Assembly (NCBI RefSeq): GCF_021390335.1 | Contig: NZ_JAJUXK010000004.1 | Coordinates: 496,001 to 560,000, forward strand | Direction: 5' to 3' | DNA length: 64,000 nucleotides | Origin: Dyadobacter sp. CY343 | GTDB lineage: Bacteria > Bacteroidota > Bacteroidia > Cytophagales > Spirosomataceae | Shown here: one piece after another, positions 35,772 to 43,841 of the stretch | How positions within the stretch are numbered: the stretch's first letter is position 1 | How the letters are laid out: every line of letters begins with the position of its first letter | Made by a program: the position numbers and the translations under genes | Notes under the pieces: model-generated | Databases searched by the model: none | Told to the model about the DNA's origin: nothing | Seen by the model: only the letters and a program-made list of their open reading frames with translations

Positions 35772-36239
35772 CTAATTAGTGTTTGTTTTTATAAGAATGT
35801 AATCAATTTGATCATTTGCATTGAATGCCGATATTTCCTTAAATCCCGGAATATTGCTCCATCTCATCACATTACTGTTTTTAAAGGAAGGATCCGTTTC
35901 TTTCAAGCCGATCGCTCCTAATATTATCGATTGCTCGAAGGGATACTTAACCTTATTGACAGTGATTCTATCTGCTTTACCTTTTATGTAGATCACTTCA
36001 ACCACACCATTTTTATAAAAAGCAACTGGACAGGATTTGCAGCCAGATTCCTTATCTGTCCAAGGCTTTTGATCGTCACTTGCCCCCAACAAGTTATCAA
36101 CCTCATTTTTGCTTTTGTTGGCAACACTGTCAACAGCTATCACCTTCCCGTAGTCGGAATCACCCTTACTACTATCATTACAAGAAGTGAAAACGAAAAC
36201 TGCCGAGATCATAACAACAACTAACAAATTATTTTTCAT
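35772..36239 (-). CDS. Small lipoprotein of unknown function
   Basis: 155 residues from ATG 36239. The signal peptide ends in a lipobox (AVFVFTSC), so it should be lipidated, with a mature domain of about 130 residues containing one Cys pair (SGCKSCP). No known family recognised. Longer in-frame starts exist (36248 or 36401) but only 36239 puts the signal peptide at the N-terminus. Transcribed ahead of the repressor in the same leftward unit, so it may be expressed in the quiescent state and change the host surface. Confidence 0.7.
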   Translation of the reverse strand: MKNNLLVVVMISAVFVFTSCNDSSKGDSDYGKVIAVDSVANKSKNEVDNLLGASDDQKPWTDKESGCKSCPVAFYKNGVVEVIYIKGKADRITVNKVKYPFEQSIILGAIGLKETDPSFKNSNVMRWSNIPGFKEISAFNANDQIDYILIKTNTN

Positions 36240-36419
36240 ACATATCATTTTGCTTTTCAAGTAATTACAATTTAAATCGGCAACATATAAAATAATTTCA
36301 TCCGTATTTGTTGCAAGTGTATTCTGTTTTGTGTTAATATTGTTATACAAATCACACACAATAGTAAAAACAATTTGACTTTTTATCAAAAAAACATCCA
36401 CAAATCAGACATAAACGGT
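36240..36419. promoter_or_regulatory. Divergent control region between lipoprotein/repressor and early genes
   Basis: Very AT-rich 180 bases between leftward and rightward units. Several TTTG/TTG elements and an imperfect TTTGTGTT ... ACACACAA pair (about 36328-36370) are visible, but no confident TAnnTTTG box or clean operator. Both promoters should lie here. Confidence 0.4.
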
Positions 36420-36674
36420 ATGAACGGCGGAAATCCAGTACAGCCAAATTCACTTAAAAAGCTTTATAACCTTCAACGGATGTCTGTAAGATCAGCTATT
36501 CGTGAAGAGTTAGAAGATAGAGGTCAAACATATCAAAGACTGGCTCATTGGATGAAGGTTGATGATGCTGAATTAATCCGCATACCACTGATTTTAAAGG
36601 AGATAGTATGCAAATACATTCCTGCTGCCGAGCCATTGTTTAAGCTGCCAGAAATTAACCAGCCCGTTCTATGA
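36420..36674 (+). CDS. Short early protein, possible DNA-binding
   Basis: 84 residues from ATG 36420 (a TTG 15 codons earlier is unlikely). The segment VRSAIREELEDRGQTYQRLAHWMKVDDAEL could form a helix-turn-helix-like bundle, which would suit a Cro-like first rightward gene, but I cannot assign a family. Overlaps the next gene by 4 bases. Confidence 0.55.
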   Translation: MNGGNPVQPNSLKKLYNLQRMSVRSAIREELEDRGQTYQRLAHWMKVDDAELIRIPLILKEIVCKYIPAAEPLFKLPEINQPVL

Positions 36675-36856
36675 AACCTAAAACCGCCCTGCTTATCGTG
36701 TTAACAATCGTTATCACAGGTGAAGCCATCTCGGATTTCATCGCCACAAACCACAGCTTTTTCACTGGACTGATAATCGCTGCATTTTCCCTCCTGCTGA
36801 TCCGTACTATATGGTTAAGCTCCAAAAGCAGACGGCAAGGGGGGCCATTCTTATGA
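36671..36856 (+). CDS. Small two-TM membrane protein
   Basis: 61 residues with two hydrophobic helices (TALLIVLTIVITGEAISDFI and FTGLIIAAFSLLLIRTIWL) and a basic C-terminus. ATGA overlaps on both sides place it firmly in the early operon. Function not recognised. Confidence 0.6.
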   Translation: MKPKTALLIVLTIVITGEAISDFIATNHSFFTGLIIAAFSLLLIRTIWLSSKSRRQGGPFL

Positions 36857-37131
36857 AACCCGGGGAATGGCAATTTGATTGGCTTCACATTAATGAATCC
36901 ATATCAATCTACTACCGGTTTCGCCAGGAGCAAACCTCAGACGGTATGGAAAGGCCATACATTGAGACACTGGCCTACATGCAAAAAATCACAAACACAC
37001 TAGTTTCACCGTGTGCAGAATACAGGGCGCTGTTACATGATGCCGAGCAGATAGTGGAAATGGATGCGGAGCGCAGCATCTATCCCATGCAGATCATGGG
37101 ACATATACAAAAGCATTTCTCTGATTCATAA
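36853..37131 (+). CDS. Hypothetical early phage protein
   Basis: 92 residues from ATG 36853, chosen because it overlaps the preceding stop (ATGA); the longer frame start at 36811 would overlap the membrane protein by 46 bases. Acidic, probably helical, no recognised motif. The stop overlaps the next ATG (TAATG). Confidence 0.6.
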   Translation: MKPGEWQFDWLHINESISIYYRFRQEQTSDGMERPYIETLAYMQKITNTLVSPCAEYRALLHDAEQIVEMDAERSIYPMQIMGHIQKHFSDS

Positions 37132-37328
37132 TGGATGCGGCCGACAAATTCGCCGACAGGGTAATTACTGTCCTTGAAAAGGACACCCGCAGGTGGCAAT
37201 ATTGGGATGCCCTAATGGAGAAGGTGCGCCCAATGACTGACGCAGAAGTCATTTTCAGCATAGGATGGACAAAAAGCAAGATCGAAAGTGAGCGTGGAAT
37301 AGCGCTGCTAGACTTGCTGTCCGAATAA
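37131..37328 (+). CDS. Hypothetical early phage protein
   Basis: 65 residues, helical and charged, coupled to the preceding gene by a TAATG overlap. No family recognised. Last gene before an AT-rich 245-base gap. Confidence 0.55.
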   Translation: MDAADKFADRVITVLEKDTRRWQYWDALMEKVRPMTDAEVIFSIGWTKSKIESERGIALLDLLSE

Positions 37329-37452
37329 GCCTTTTTACTCCTCAAAATCTTCGAAAAACGAAGCAGCGGAGTAAGGACATATATAGTAAACCGTTACCCA
37401 CAAAAACACACTGTTTGGGCTGGGCGAACTATGTGCAAAAAAGGCGAAAATG

Positions 37453-37521
37453 TTTCAATAGAGATTTCAATTGAGGTATCTATTGAGTTTCAATTGAACG
37501 ATTAAGCTATTGAGCTATTGA
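37453..37521. repeat. Cluster of TCAATTGA-like short repeats
   Basis: TTTCAATAGA (37453-37462), TTTCAATTGA (37465-37474 and 37488-37497), CTATTGA (37480-37486, 37507-37513, 37515-37521): six variants of one half-palindromic motif in 69 bases, just before the replication-type genes. Could be operator sites or replication iterons. The rest of 37329-37573 shows nothing else. Confidence 0.5.
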
Positions 37522-37573
37522 AAGCTTTTCATTAGTTATTATCCGATTAAAACAATTTTTCAAAATTTCAAAA

Positions 37574-38275
37574 ATGCCTCCCATTCAACCAAAACGCACC
37601 AAAGGCCGGGCGCTTCCACCCGATCCAAACCGCAGCCTTTTCAAGTTCAAGCTTACCTGGTTGCCAGAGCCAAATGGCTATCAGAAAAAGACCGAGACTT
37701 GGTACAGCTACGACTACGGGATTGAAAGGGAAACATTCCCAGAGGGCTTGGATAAGAACCTGCGGGCACAATGGAAACAGCTGCTGGCGCTTTGCTGGAA
37801 ACACGAGGAGCTTTACGAATTCGTAAAATGGCTTAGACCCCACAACAAGGATGATGACCTGCTGCTGTATATGCCCAACTGGCCGGAGATCAACGAAGCC
37901 CTTCAAATGGTGGAATCAAAATACGGATGGGGATTATTTGAAGCTTATACCCATACCTGCGGATTTAATGATTTCAGCTTCCTCTCAGTAGAAAGATCGC
38001 ATCCAAGGCAAGCAGGCAACAGCCCCGGCAGGGTCGATTTCAGGCAGTTCTACGGCTTTAAATACGTTCACCGCAATGATTTCATAGTAACCAATCTGGC
38101 AATGGGTAAGCTGGTAAAAGTCGACATCTACGACAACCTGATGTACCACTCCGAAAACCACTTACACACGCTGTTTGGCCGCATCCAAACCGTCGCCGAA
38201 CCTGAAACAATGCCTATACGGGGAGGCATGCCGCAATCCATCGGCTCAATGATCCCGAATTTCAGAAAAGAATAA
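37574..38275 (+). CDS. Hypothetical phage protein, first gene of the replication module
   Basis: 233 residues, no signal or membrane segment, basic N-terminus (PPIQPKRTKGRALPPDPN). No recognisable motif. It opens the plus-strand module that continues with the SSB-tail protein and the clamp, so a role in DNA metabolism is possible but only by position. Confidence 0.6.
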   Translation: MPPIQPKRTKGRALPPDPNRSLFKFKLTWLPEPNGYQKKTETWYSYDYGIERETFPEGLDKNLRAQWKQLLALCWKHEELYEFVKWLRPHNKDDDLLLYMPNWPEINEALQMVESKYGWGLFEAYTHTCGFNDFSFLSVERSHPRQAGNSPGRVDFRQFYGFKYVHRNDFIVTNLAMGKLVKVDIYDNLMYHSENHLHTLFGRIQTVAEPETMPIRGGMPQSIGSMIPNFRKE

Positions 38276-38298
38276 TCAATCCAAAACGCAAAAAAACC

Positions 38299-39018
38299 AT
38301 GTCAAGACACGAAGAATCAATCGGACGCATGCCAAATCCAAGCCAGTTCTACCTGGAATGGGACAGTAGACAAAACTCATTCTGCTACTACGCATCGGAT
38401 TCAAAGGAGGTCAAACCATTTCCCCTACCGTTCCGTTTCCTTGCCCTGAAATTTATGAATACGATCGTCGGATTTGACGAAGACCGCCAGCAAGGCATTT
38501 ATGCGAACGAGGTTCAGGATACCAGAAAGGAGCATTTTCGGGTAAACTATCGGGACGGAAGTCACTTAGCAACCGGGCTTTACGCGGATATCAAGGATGA
38601 AGTAAACCGATACGGAGGGAAGTTTGCGAAGTCCATTTATGCTATGACTGAGAAGGGAATGCTGATCAATATAAAGCTCAAAGGTGGCCAGATGGTCAAT
38701 TTTGGAGCGATAGAGAAGTATGGCAATCGGTGGCAGGATGAATGGATCGAAGTGAAGAATTTCGAGGAAAAAATTTACGGTGAAAACAAGCAATACACGG
38801 TGCCCGTTTTCAACTTCGGTGGCACACTCCTACCAACAGAGAACGTAAAAGCTGACAAGGCTTACGAAATGGTCAAGGCATATTTCCAAAGCAAGCCGGT
38901 CAACCTTGGCAGCCCGCCGCGAACCGCGCCAGCACCCGCCAGACAAGCAGCAATCCCTGCAACAGCACCCGCGGCATTCCTTACCAACGGAGGAGACGAC
39001 GACGATCTGCCATTTTAA
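38299..39018 (+). CDS. Protein with SSB-type acidic C-terminal tip (candidate phage single-strand binding protein)
   Basis: 239 residues. The body (about 1-190) shows no classic SSB signature by eye but is beta-rich. It is followed by a Pro/Ala-rich flexible linker (RTAPAPARQAAIPATAPAA) and ends in GGDDDDLPF. That arrangement, a disordered linker plus an acidic D-D-D-x-PF tip, is what bacterial SSB uses to recruit repair and replication partners. Next to a clamp-related gene and dnaN, a single-strand binding role is likely; the fold remains unproven. Confidence 0.65.
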   Translation: MSRHEESIGRMPNPSQFYLEWDSRQNSFCYYASDSKEVKPFPLPFRFLALKFMNTIVGFDEDRQQGIYANEVQDTRKEHFRVNYRDGSHLATGLYADIKDEVNRYGGKFAKSIYAMTEKGMLINIKLKGGQMVNFGAIEKYGNRWQDEWIEVKNFEEKIYGENKQYTVPVFNFGGTLLPTENVKADKAYEMVKAYFQSKPVNLGSPPRTAPAPARQAAIPATAPAAFLTNGGDDDDLPF

Positions 39019-39038
39019 ACACTTTAAGCATTCGCGCA

Positions 39039-39461
39039 ATGGAAACCATCACCATCACACTTGAAACCACCGTGGCCTATCCCGGCAAATGGCGCTTGAA
39101 AGATGAAGAGCGCCTGATCACTTTCACAATCCCTACCCACAGTGAGCTGCTGCCGCACCTGGGCAACAAACCGCCCAAATCAATCAGCTGCTACTACCGC
39201 AACCTGAAATTCAAGTACGGCACGCTCACCAGGGGAACGCCCATCAGGCTGACAGCTGAGATTGAATACGGCAAACGTGGCGGCGCTGCGTTGCACATCA
39301 AGCAGCTGGAAGTGATTGGACCCGTTGCGCAGAGCTTGACAACGGTCAGCAGTAAGATGCTCGACAAATGGGCAAAACAATTCGACAAAGAAAATGGCAC
39401 AGATACAAGGAAAACTCCACGACGCACTGGCGCTAAACAGGGTACTCTCTCACTTTTTTAA
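39039..39461 (+). CDS. Hypothetical protein with clamp-binding-like C-terminus
   Basis: 140 residues. The main part is beta-rich (METITITLETTVAY ... ALHIKQLEVIGP), possibly an OB-like fold, followed by a basic linker (RKTPRRTGAKQ) and the very C-terminus GTLSLF. QxxLSLF resembles the QL(S/D)LF beta-clamp-binding peptide, and the clamp gene is only 150 bases downstream. Function otherwise unknown. Confidence 0.55.
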   Translation: METITITLETTVAYPGKWRLKDEERLITFTIPTHSELLPHLGNKPPKSISCYYRNLKFKYGTLTRGTPIRLTAEIEYGKRGGAALHIKQLEVIGPVAQSLTTVSSKMLDKWAKQFDKENGTDTRKTPRRTGAKQGTLSLF

Positions 39462-39600
39462 AGGTCAACTGGCTTGGGAGATCCCTACTGAAATCCATGC
39501 AATGGAAAAAATACTCAGAGAGCAGCAATCACATTTGATTTCAGCGATTGAGGAAGCCAAAACAAGCCCTGATCCAGACCAATTATCCATTCAACTTTAA
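39394..39600 (+). CDS. Small hypothetical protein overlapping the upstream gene
   Basis: 68 residues, starting inside the 3' end of the preceding gene in another frame (68-base overlap). Largely helical (HAMEKILREQQSHLISAIEEAK). The tail contains QLSIQL. No family recognised; expression likely by translational coupling. Confidence 0.5.
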   Translation: MAQIQGKLHDALALNRVLSHFFKGQLAWEIPTEIHAMEKILREQQSHLISAIEEAKTSPDPDQLSIQL

Positions 39601-39611
39601 CAATCTCACCA

Positions 39612-40757
39612 ATGAAAAAAGTTACTGACGTGCACACCGAAGTGCTCACCATTGAATTGAATTCCAGAACCTTATTGCGAGAACTACTATCTGTGGGCAG
39701 AACTATGAGCACAAATCTGATAGTTGGAGCACTTGAAAATGTTTTTGTTAGCCTTACCACTGGCAAGATCCATTTCACAGGTGATAATTTGAAGGAGTCC
39801 ATCACTAGCACGGTGGAATATAACATCATTGGAGAAACCGGCACTTTTCTTCTCCCTCACAAGAAAACGGTCGAGCTGCTCAAAACCCTTCCAGATGTCC
39901 CGGTTTCCATTATCCACACACGAATCGAGAAGGTATGCTCTGTACAAATCAACGTCGACGGAAAGAAATTTAAGCTTTCAACTGAACCTTGGGAGGAATT
40001 TCCAAAGCGCAAAGCTTTCTCCGGAAGCCAGTTGACCATGCCGGTGAAACAGCTGAAAGAGGCTATAACAAGATGCCTTGCAACAGTTTCCGTGGATACG
40101 CTGCGCCCCGCAATGATGGGCATCCATATTCAGACTGAAAAAGGAGATTTTGTCAGCACAGACGGGCACAGCCTCACTTTGTACAGCACAGGCTTTCAGA
40201 TGGACGCAAAGCCATTCACCATTACAGCTTCCTTTGCCAAGCTGATACTTGAAAGCTTATCGGAGGATCAGGAAAATATTACGCTCGAAGTCTCTGATAA
40301 AAACGTGCAGATCAGCAACGAACATCTCACCATTATAAGCCAGCTTATTGATGAAAGGTTTGTCGCTTACGAGGGTGTGTTGCCGAAAAACCAGCCACTT
40401 AAAGGGGTAATCGATATAGCGCAATGGTCAACTGCGCTCCGCAGGGCAGCGATATTTGCAAATGCCACAACACTTGCGACCAAGCATACATTTTCAAACG
40501 GCCGGCTGACTATCAAAAGTGAGGATCTGGACTACGGTAATGATTCCGTTCAGGAGATTTCTTACGAAGGGGATTTTGAAATCCTCATTGGTTTCAATGG
40601 GCGGCTGCTCAATAATATTCTCTCGAAGCTGGATAGCAACACCGCACGGATTGAATTAAGTGAACCAAACAGGGCTATGCTCATCTACCCCGACAATACA
40701 CTTGCACAGGAGTTGATCATTCTGATGATGCCTGTGATGCTTGAAACCTACCTATAA
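39612..40757 (+). CDS. dnaN: Element-encoded DNA polymerase III beta sliding clamp
   Basis: 381 residues, normal for DnaN. The three-domain clamp pattern is visible: the N-terminal LNSRTLLRELLSVGRTMS, ENVFVSLTTGKIHFTGDN, the second-domain TVSVDTLRPAMMGIHIQ, FVSTDGHSLTLYST, and the C-terminus ELIILMMPVMLETY, equivalent to the MPM-RL tail of bacterial clamps. It should tether a polymerase to DNA. As the gene sits inside a phage-like element, it is probably a second clamp besides the chromosomal one. Followed by a strong hairpin. Confidence 0.9.
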   Translation: MKKVTDVHTEVLTIELNSRTLLRELLSVGRTMSTNLIVGALENVFVSLTTGKIHFTGDNLKESITSTVEYNIIGETGTFLLPHKKTVELLKTLPDVPVSIIHTRIEKVCSVQINVDGKKFKLSTEPWEEFPKRKAFSGSQLTMPVKQLKEAITRCLATVSVDTLRPAMMGIHIQTEKGDFVSTDGHSLTLYSTGFQMDAKPFTITASFAKLILESLSEDQENITLEVSDKNVQISNEHLTIISQLIDERFVAYEGVLPKNQPLKGVIDIAQWSTALRRAAIFANATTLATKHTFSNGRLTIKSEDLDYGNDSVQEISYEGDFEILIGFNGRLLNNILSKLDSNTARIELSEPNRAMLIYPDNTLAQELIILMMPVMLETYL

Positions 40758-40762
40758 AAAAG

Positions 40763-40792
40763 GCCGGTTGCAGCTTGGACCCTGCAACCGGC
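40763..40792 (+). terminator. Strong hairpin after dnaN
   Basis: GCCGGTTGCAG (40763-40773) and CTGCAACCGGC (40782-40792), perfect 11-base stem, 8-base loop. The plus strand lacks a U-run, so it may act as a Rho-dependent or mRNA-stabilising structure rather than a simple terminator. Confidence 0.55.
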
Positions 40793-40822
40793 TAATAATA
40801 AAACCTAAAACGCGCAGCAAAG

Positions 40823-41068
40823 ATGAGCAAAAAAACAAAGCTCCCAAAATGGCATTTTTCAGCCGAATCCGTATTCCTGTCAGTCAGTGAGAATGTTTTC
40901 ACCAAACGGCGCCTGAACAGACTCTGTCGGATGGCAATGGCCGAGAAAGAACGGCATAGCAAAAACGACCGCGTCCACTATTTCCTGCGGGTGCAAATCT
41001 CACCTATTACCAAAGATCAGTTCCAAACCCAAATCAGCACTTCAAAATGCTATTCCCTGTCAAATTAA
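40823..41068 (+). CDS. Small basic hypothetical protein
   Basis: 81 residues, strongly basic (KKTKLPKWHFSAESVF, FTKRRLNRLCRMA), possibly nucleic-acid binding. Overlaps the following gene by 22 bases. No family recognised. Confidence 0.5.
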   Translation: MSKKTKLPKWHFSAESVFLSVSENVFTKRRLNRLCRMAMAEKERHSKNDRVHYFLRVQISPITKDQFQTQISTSKCYSLSN

Positions 41069-41391
41069 AGCTCGCCCACTACGAGGCAGAAGCGATGCGC
41101 CAGTATATGTTCCGGCTCCTACAATTAGCCGCCGACCCGAGGGCAAAAAACGAGGTGATCATTATAGCCGAATACTTCCAACGTTTCGACACGCTCGTCA
41201 GGGGTAAGGTTTTCAAGCTCGGAAAAAGCCGCGTCGGTATTTACACAATCCCGCTTTCAGTTGCTAGGATACTTTGGTTCCGCTGGCAGCAAGAGGACAA
41301 CGGCGATGCGATCCAGTCGATTTTAGGAAAGGTCGATTACGAGCTGAACGCACAAAATAGAGTTCCAATTTTCCCAAAAACACTGATATGA
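41047..41391 (+). CDS. Hypothetical phage protein
   Basis: 114 residues, helical first half (LKLAHYEAEAMRQYMFRLLQLA) and aromatic/basic centre. Overlaps neighbours on both sides (22 bases, then an ATGA overlap), so it is part of the same translated unit. No family recognised. Confidence 0.55.
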   Translation: MLFPVKLKLAHYEAEAMRQYMFRLLQLAADPRAKNEVIIIAEYFQRFDTLVRGKVFKLGKSRVGIYTIPLSVARILWFRWQQEDNGDAIQSILGKVDYELNAQNRVPIFPKTLI

Positions 41392-41843
41392 AATACCAAA
41401 AAAGGATCACCACCATTGAGGGAGCAATAAAAGAGCTTACAGAGATACAAGATCTCTTTTCCCACGGCTTCAACATGCAGTTATTACAATCAAGGATGGA
41501 TGAAATATTTGATTTCTACTTCGTCCAAATAAAAGCTTGCATGCTATTGGCGCTCGAAAAGAACCCGGCATCACAGATAACCTACTGCACAGCGATTAAT
41601 AGTGTCCGGTACTTCGAGGTACACATCCATGTCGACAGTAGCGGGGCAACCATATTCATTGGAAAGGAGATGCTTGGAGTTCCGACGCAGGCAAAAGACT
41701 TTCAGGACAGAGAGGCAAATAAAACCTACTACTGGAGTCAGACTTCGGCTGATCGGTTAATCGAAGCATTCACGCTCCTACAACTCTATTTTAATCATTT
41801 GAACAACGAAAACCTATACAAACAAAATGGCACTATTAGCTAA
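41388..41843 (+). CDS. Hypothetical phage protein
   Basis: 151 residues, coupled to the upstream gene (ATGA). Helical with a beta-containing centre (EVHIHVDSSGATIFIG). No family recognised. Overlaps a small membrane protein gene by 17 bases. Confidence 0.55.
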   Translation: MKYQKRITTIEGAIKELTEIQDLFSHGFNMQLLQSRMDEIFDFYFVQIKACMLLALEKNPASQITYCTAINSVRYFEVHIHVDSSGATIFIGKEMLGVPTQAKDFQDREANKTYYWSQTSADRLIEAFTLLQLYFNHLNNENLYKQNGTIS

Positions 41844-41982
41844 ATTTCTCGGAACCTGGCTGATCGCAGCCTGCCTGATCAGCCTTGTAGTATCTGCACT
41901 TATTGCAGCAACAATTGCAGTGCTGTACTACATAGCCAATTCAATAATCTCTTTCTCCCGCATCTTGCTTGCCAACAAATGA
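41827..41982 (+). CDS. 51-residue single-pass membrane protein
   Basis: Starts in the 3' end of the preceding gene and overlaps the methylase start by 4 bases (ATGA). One long hydrophobic stretch (WLIAACLISLVVSALIAA and onward) fills most of the protein, with a short basic C-terminus. Function unknown; an inhibitor or small holin-like role is possible. Confidence 0.55.
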   Translation: MALLAKFLGTWLIAACLISLVVSALIAATIAVLYYIANSIISFSRILLANK

Positions 41983-42746
41983 ACACCACCTACTTCGGCG
42001 GTAAGTCCGGATCAGGCACTTACCAAACTATTATCAATCAAATCCCGCCGCACAGGGTTTACATCGAGCTGTTCGGCGGGATGGCCGGGATTTTCCGACA
42101 TAAAAGAGAAGCTCGGTATACCCTTATTCTAGAAAAAGACAGAACACCGTTCGAAATGTACTCAGGCGGCTTTTTTAGACTGGAAGAGATTTCGGATTTA
42201 AAGGAGGCTTTTAGAGCATTGGAATTCGAAAGCCGATCAGGGAAACACTGCTATCACGGTTGCGCTTTTGATTTCCTGGAAGACGGACGTGCACGTCTTG
42301 CTGACCAACAGGACACATTCATTTACGTTGACCCGCCCTACCCGATCCATACCCGAAGCTCTGGCACCAGATACAAATACGAGCTATCCGATGACGAGCA
42401 TCTTGACTTGCTTCGGACACTTCACTCCTATCCGAGTGCCAAAATCGCAATCAGTACTTATCCAAACGATATCTACTATGAATACTTTCTCGGCAGGGAC
42501 AATTGGAGGTTCATTGAATTCGAAAGCCAGACACGGGGTGGCAAAGCCATCGAGCAGCTGTGGATGAATTATCCCGAGCCAACCGAGCTTCACGATTACC
42601 AGTACCTGGGCGATGACTACCGGGAAAGGGAACGAATCACAAGAAAGCTCAACCGCTGGCAAAACAAATTTGCAGATCTGGCACCGCTGGAACAGAAAGC
42701 GATGATCCAGCGGCTCACCTCCAAACTGTCGACCATCGCTATTTAG
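41979..42746 (+). CDS. D12-class (Dam-like) N6-adenine DNA methyltransferase
   Basis: 255 residues. AdoMet-binding motif FGGKSGSG near residue 6, RVYIELFGGMAGIF (the E-P/L-F-x-G-x-G block) and the catalytic DPPY (residues 118-121, in FIYVDPPYPI). This order is alpha-class/D12. No restriction enzyme is adjacent, so it is an orphan phage methylase that may protect its DNA or regulate genes. Target sequence unknown. Confidence 0.88.
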   Translation: MNTTYFGGKSGSGTYQTIINQIPPHRVYIELFGGMAGIFRHKREARYTLILEKDRTPFEMYSGGFFRLEEISDLKEAFRALEFESRSGKHCYHGCAFDFLEDGRARLADQQDTFIYVDPPYPIHTRSSGTRYKYELSDDEHLDLLRTLHSYPSAKIAISTYPNDIYYEYFLGRDNWRFIEFESQTRGGKAIEQLWMNYPEPTELHDYQYLGDDYRERERITRKLNRWQNKFADLAPLEQKAMIQRLTSKLSTIAI

Positions 42747-42790
42747 TGCGGTGCTGGCCATGGCTTAGAATAATTATTCATTGCGTTTGC

Positions 42791-42821
42791 TTTGTTGCAG
42801 CAAGCCAATTCGATATTTTTG
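42791..42821 (+). promoter_or_regulatory. Promoter of the SRAP cassette
   Basis: TTTG (42791-42794), 19 bases, TATTTTTG (42814-42821): full match to the Bacteroides consensus TTTG-N19-21-TAnnTTTG. Lies 36 bases before the ATG at 42857, in the only sizeable gap of this part of the element. Confidence 0.7.
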
Positions 42822-42856
42822 GTATCAATAATTAGGTACCTTAAATATCATCAACA

Positions 42857-43045
42857 ATGAAAAATTTTGACATCCAGCAACTGCTCCTTTCAGGGGCACT
42901 TGATTATTTAAATCAAATTCCGTCTAAGGAAGGCAGTTATTATGGGCCCAGCTACCTATCTGCAATCGACGGTGCGGCTTATGTAGTTAGATTTAAGTAC
43001 ACTGATAAGTGGGAGATTGACACCTGCGTTAAATGGATGAGGTGA
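42857..43045 (+). CDS. Small hypothetical protein, first gene of the SRAP cassette
   Basis: 62 residues (MKNFDIQQLLLSGALDYLNQ), soluble, aromatic-rich centre (GSYYGPSYLSAIDGAAYVV). Starts shortly after a strong promoter and ends 1 base before the next gene. No family recognised. Confidence 0.55.
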   Translation: MKNFDIQQLLLSGALDYLNQIPSKEGSYYGPSYLSAIDGAAYVVRFKYTDKWEIDTCVKWMR

Positions 43046-43046
43046 G

Positions 43047-43565
43047 ATGGCACACTGGGAATCGAATGAGAGGGGATATTTAAGGATTACCGATGTAGTC
43101 TATTTGAAGGCGGACACACTTGTTGAGTGCGCGACATTTCCTGCCCGACTCTTGTCTGGGGAGAATCCATACTCAAAGCGTATGATTTTGCGCCAGGTAA
43201 CAATTGGGGAGGAACACCGAAAAAGCGAAAAGGTTGACTTTATAAAAAAACATATCAGTGCTGTCATAGAAGGAGGGTTTGAGTTTTTTAAAGTTCCGCT
43301 CGACAAAGGCATAATGAAGCGTTTCATTGATCATCAGATACCAACGATTGAAGAGGAGATCTTCGTAGTGCCTACCGGACTATATATCATTACTGACATC
43401 ATACCGCTGCGTAGGGGACAACAGAACGTTTTGAAAACCTACAAACCTGGCGAGGGAGAGACCGAACACATCCTGCACTTTTATCAGGGGATATACCATC
43501 CAACCAATATTGCAGAAGTTCAAGTGATTAAAAATCCCCAGGAGTTCAGGAAAGGGATTCAATAA
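43047..43565 (+). CDS. Hypothetical protein of the SRAP cassette
   Basis: 172 residues, mixed alpha/beta by composition. No catalytic motif recognised. One base separates it from the upstream gene, so the two are co-translated. Confidence 0.55.
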   Translation: MAHWESNERGYLRITDVVYLKADTLVECATFPARLLSGENPYSKRMILRQVTIGEEHRKSEKVDFIKKHISAVIEGGFEFFKVPLDKGIMKRFIDHQIPTIEEEIFVVPTGLYIITDIIPLRRGQQNVLKTYKPGEGETEHILHFYQGIYHPTNIAEVQVIKNPQEFRKGIQ

Positions 43566-43595
43566 TTGATACTTTAGGTATAAACTTTTTACATT

Positions 43596-43838
43596 ATGCT
43601 TTTCTTGCCAGATGAATTTGAACTCGAATATGGTGATATGCTCTTGAAGATCAAGATCCATACCATGGTCGATCGGAAGGTTTTTGAAATAGCATTTCCG
43701 GATGGTCGCAAAAATTTGATGATCAGCAGATCTAAGGTGTTTGACGGTAAGAAAGTTTGGATGTCAATACCGGAAGGGAGGCAGCAAGAGGCAATTCCAA
43801 TCGGAGCGAAAATAGTTGAGTACTTCAAAAATCAATAG
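43596..43838 (+). CDS. Small hypothetical protein of the SRAP cassette
   Basis: 80 residues, beta-rich and charged (DEFELEYGDMLLKIKIHTMV, PDGRKNLMISRSKVFDG). 3 bases before the SRAP gene. No family recognised. Confidence 0.55.
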   Translation: MLFLPDEFELEYGDMLLKIKIHTMVDRKVFEIAFPDGRKNLMISRSKVFDGKKVWMSIPEGRQQEAIPIGAKIVEYFKNQ

Positions 43839-43841
43839 ACT

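Noticed and set aside
37453..37521. CRISPR-like array
   Set aside because: The repeats are only 7-10 bases with irregular spacing and no unique spacers of constant length.
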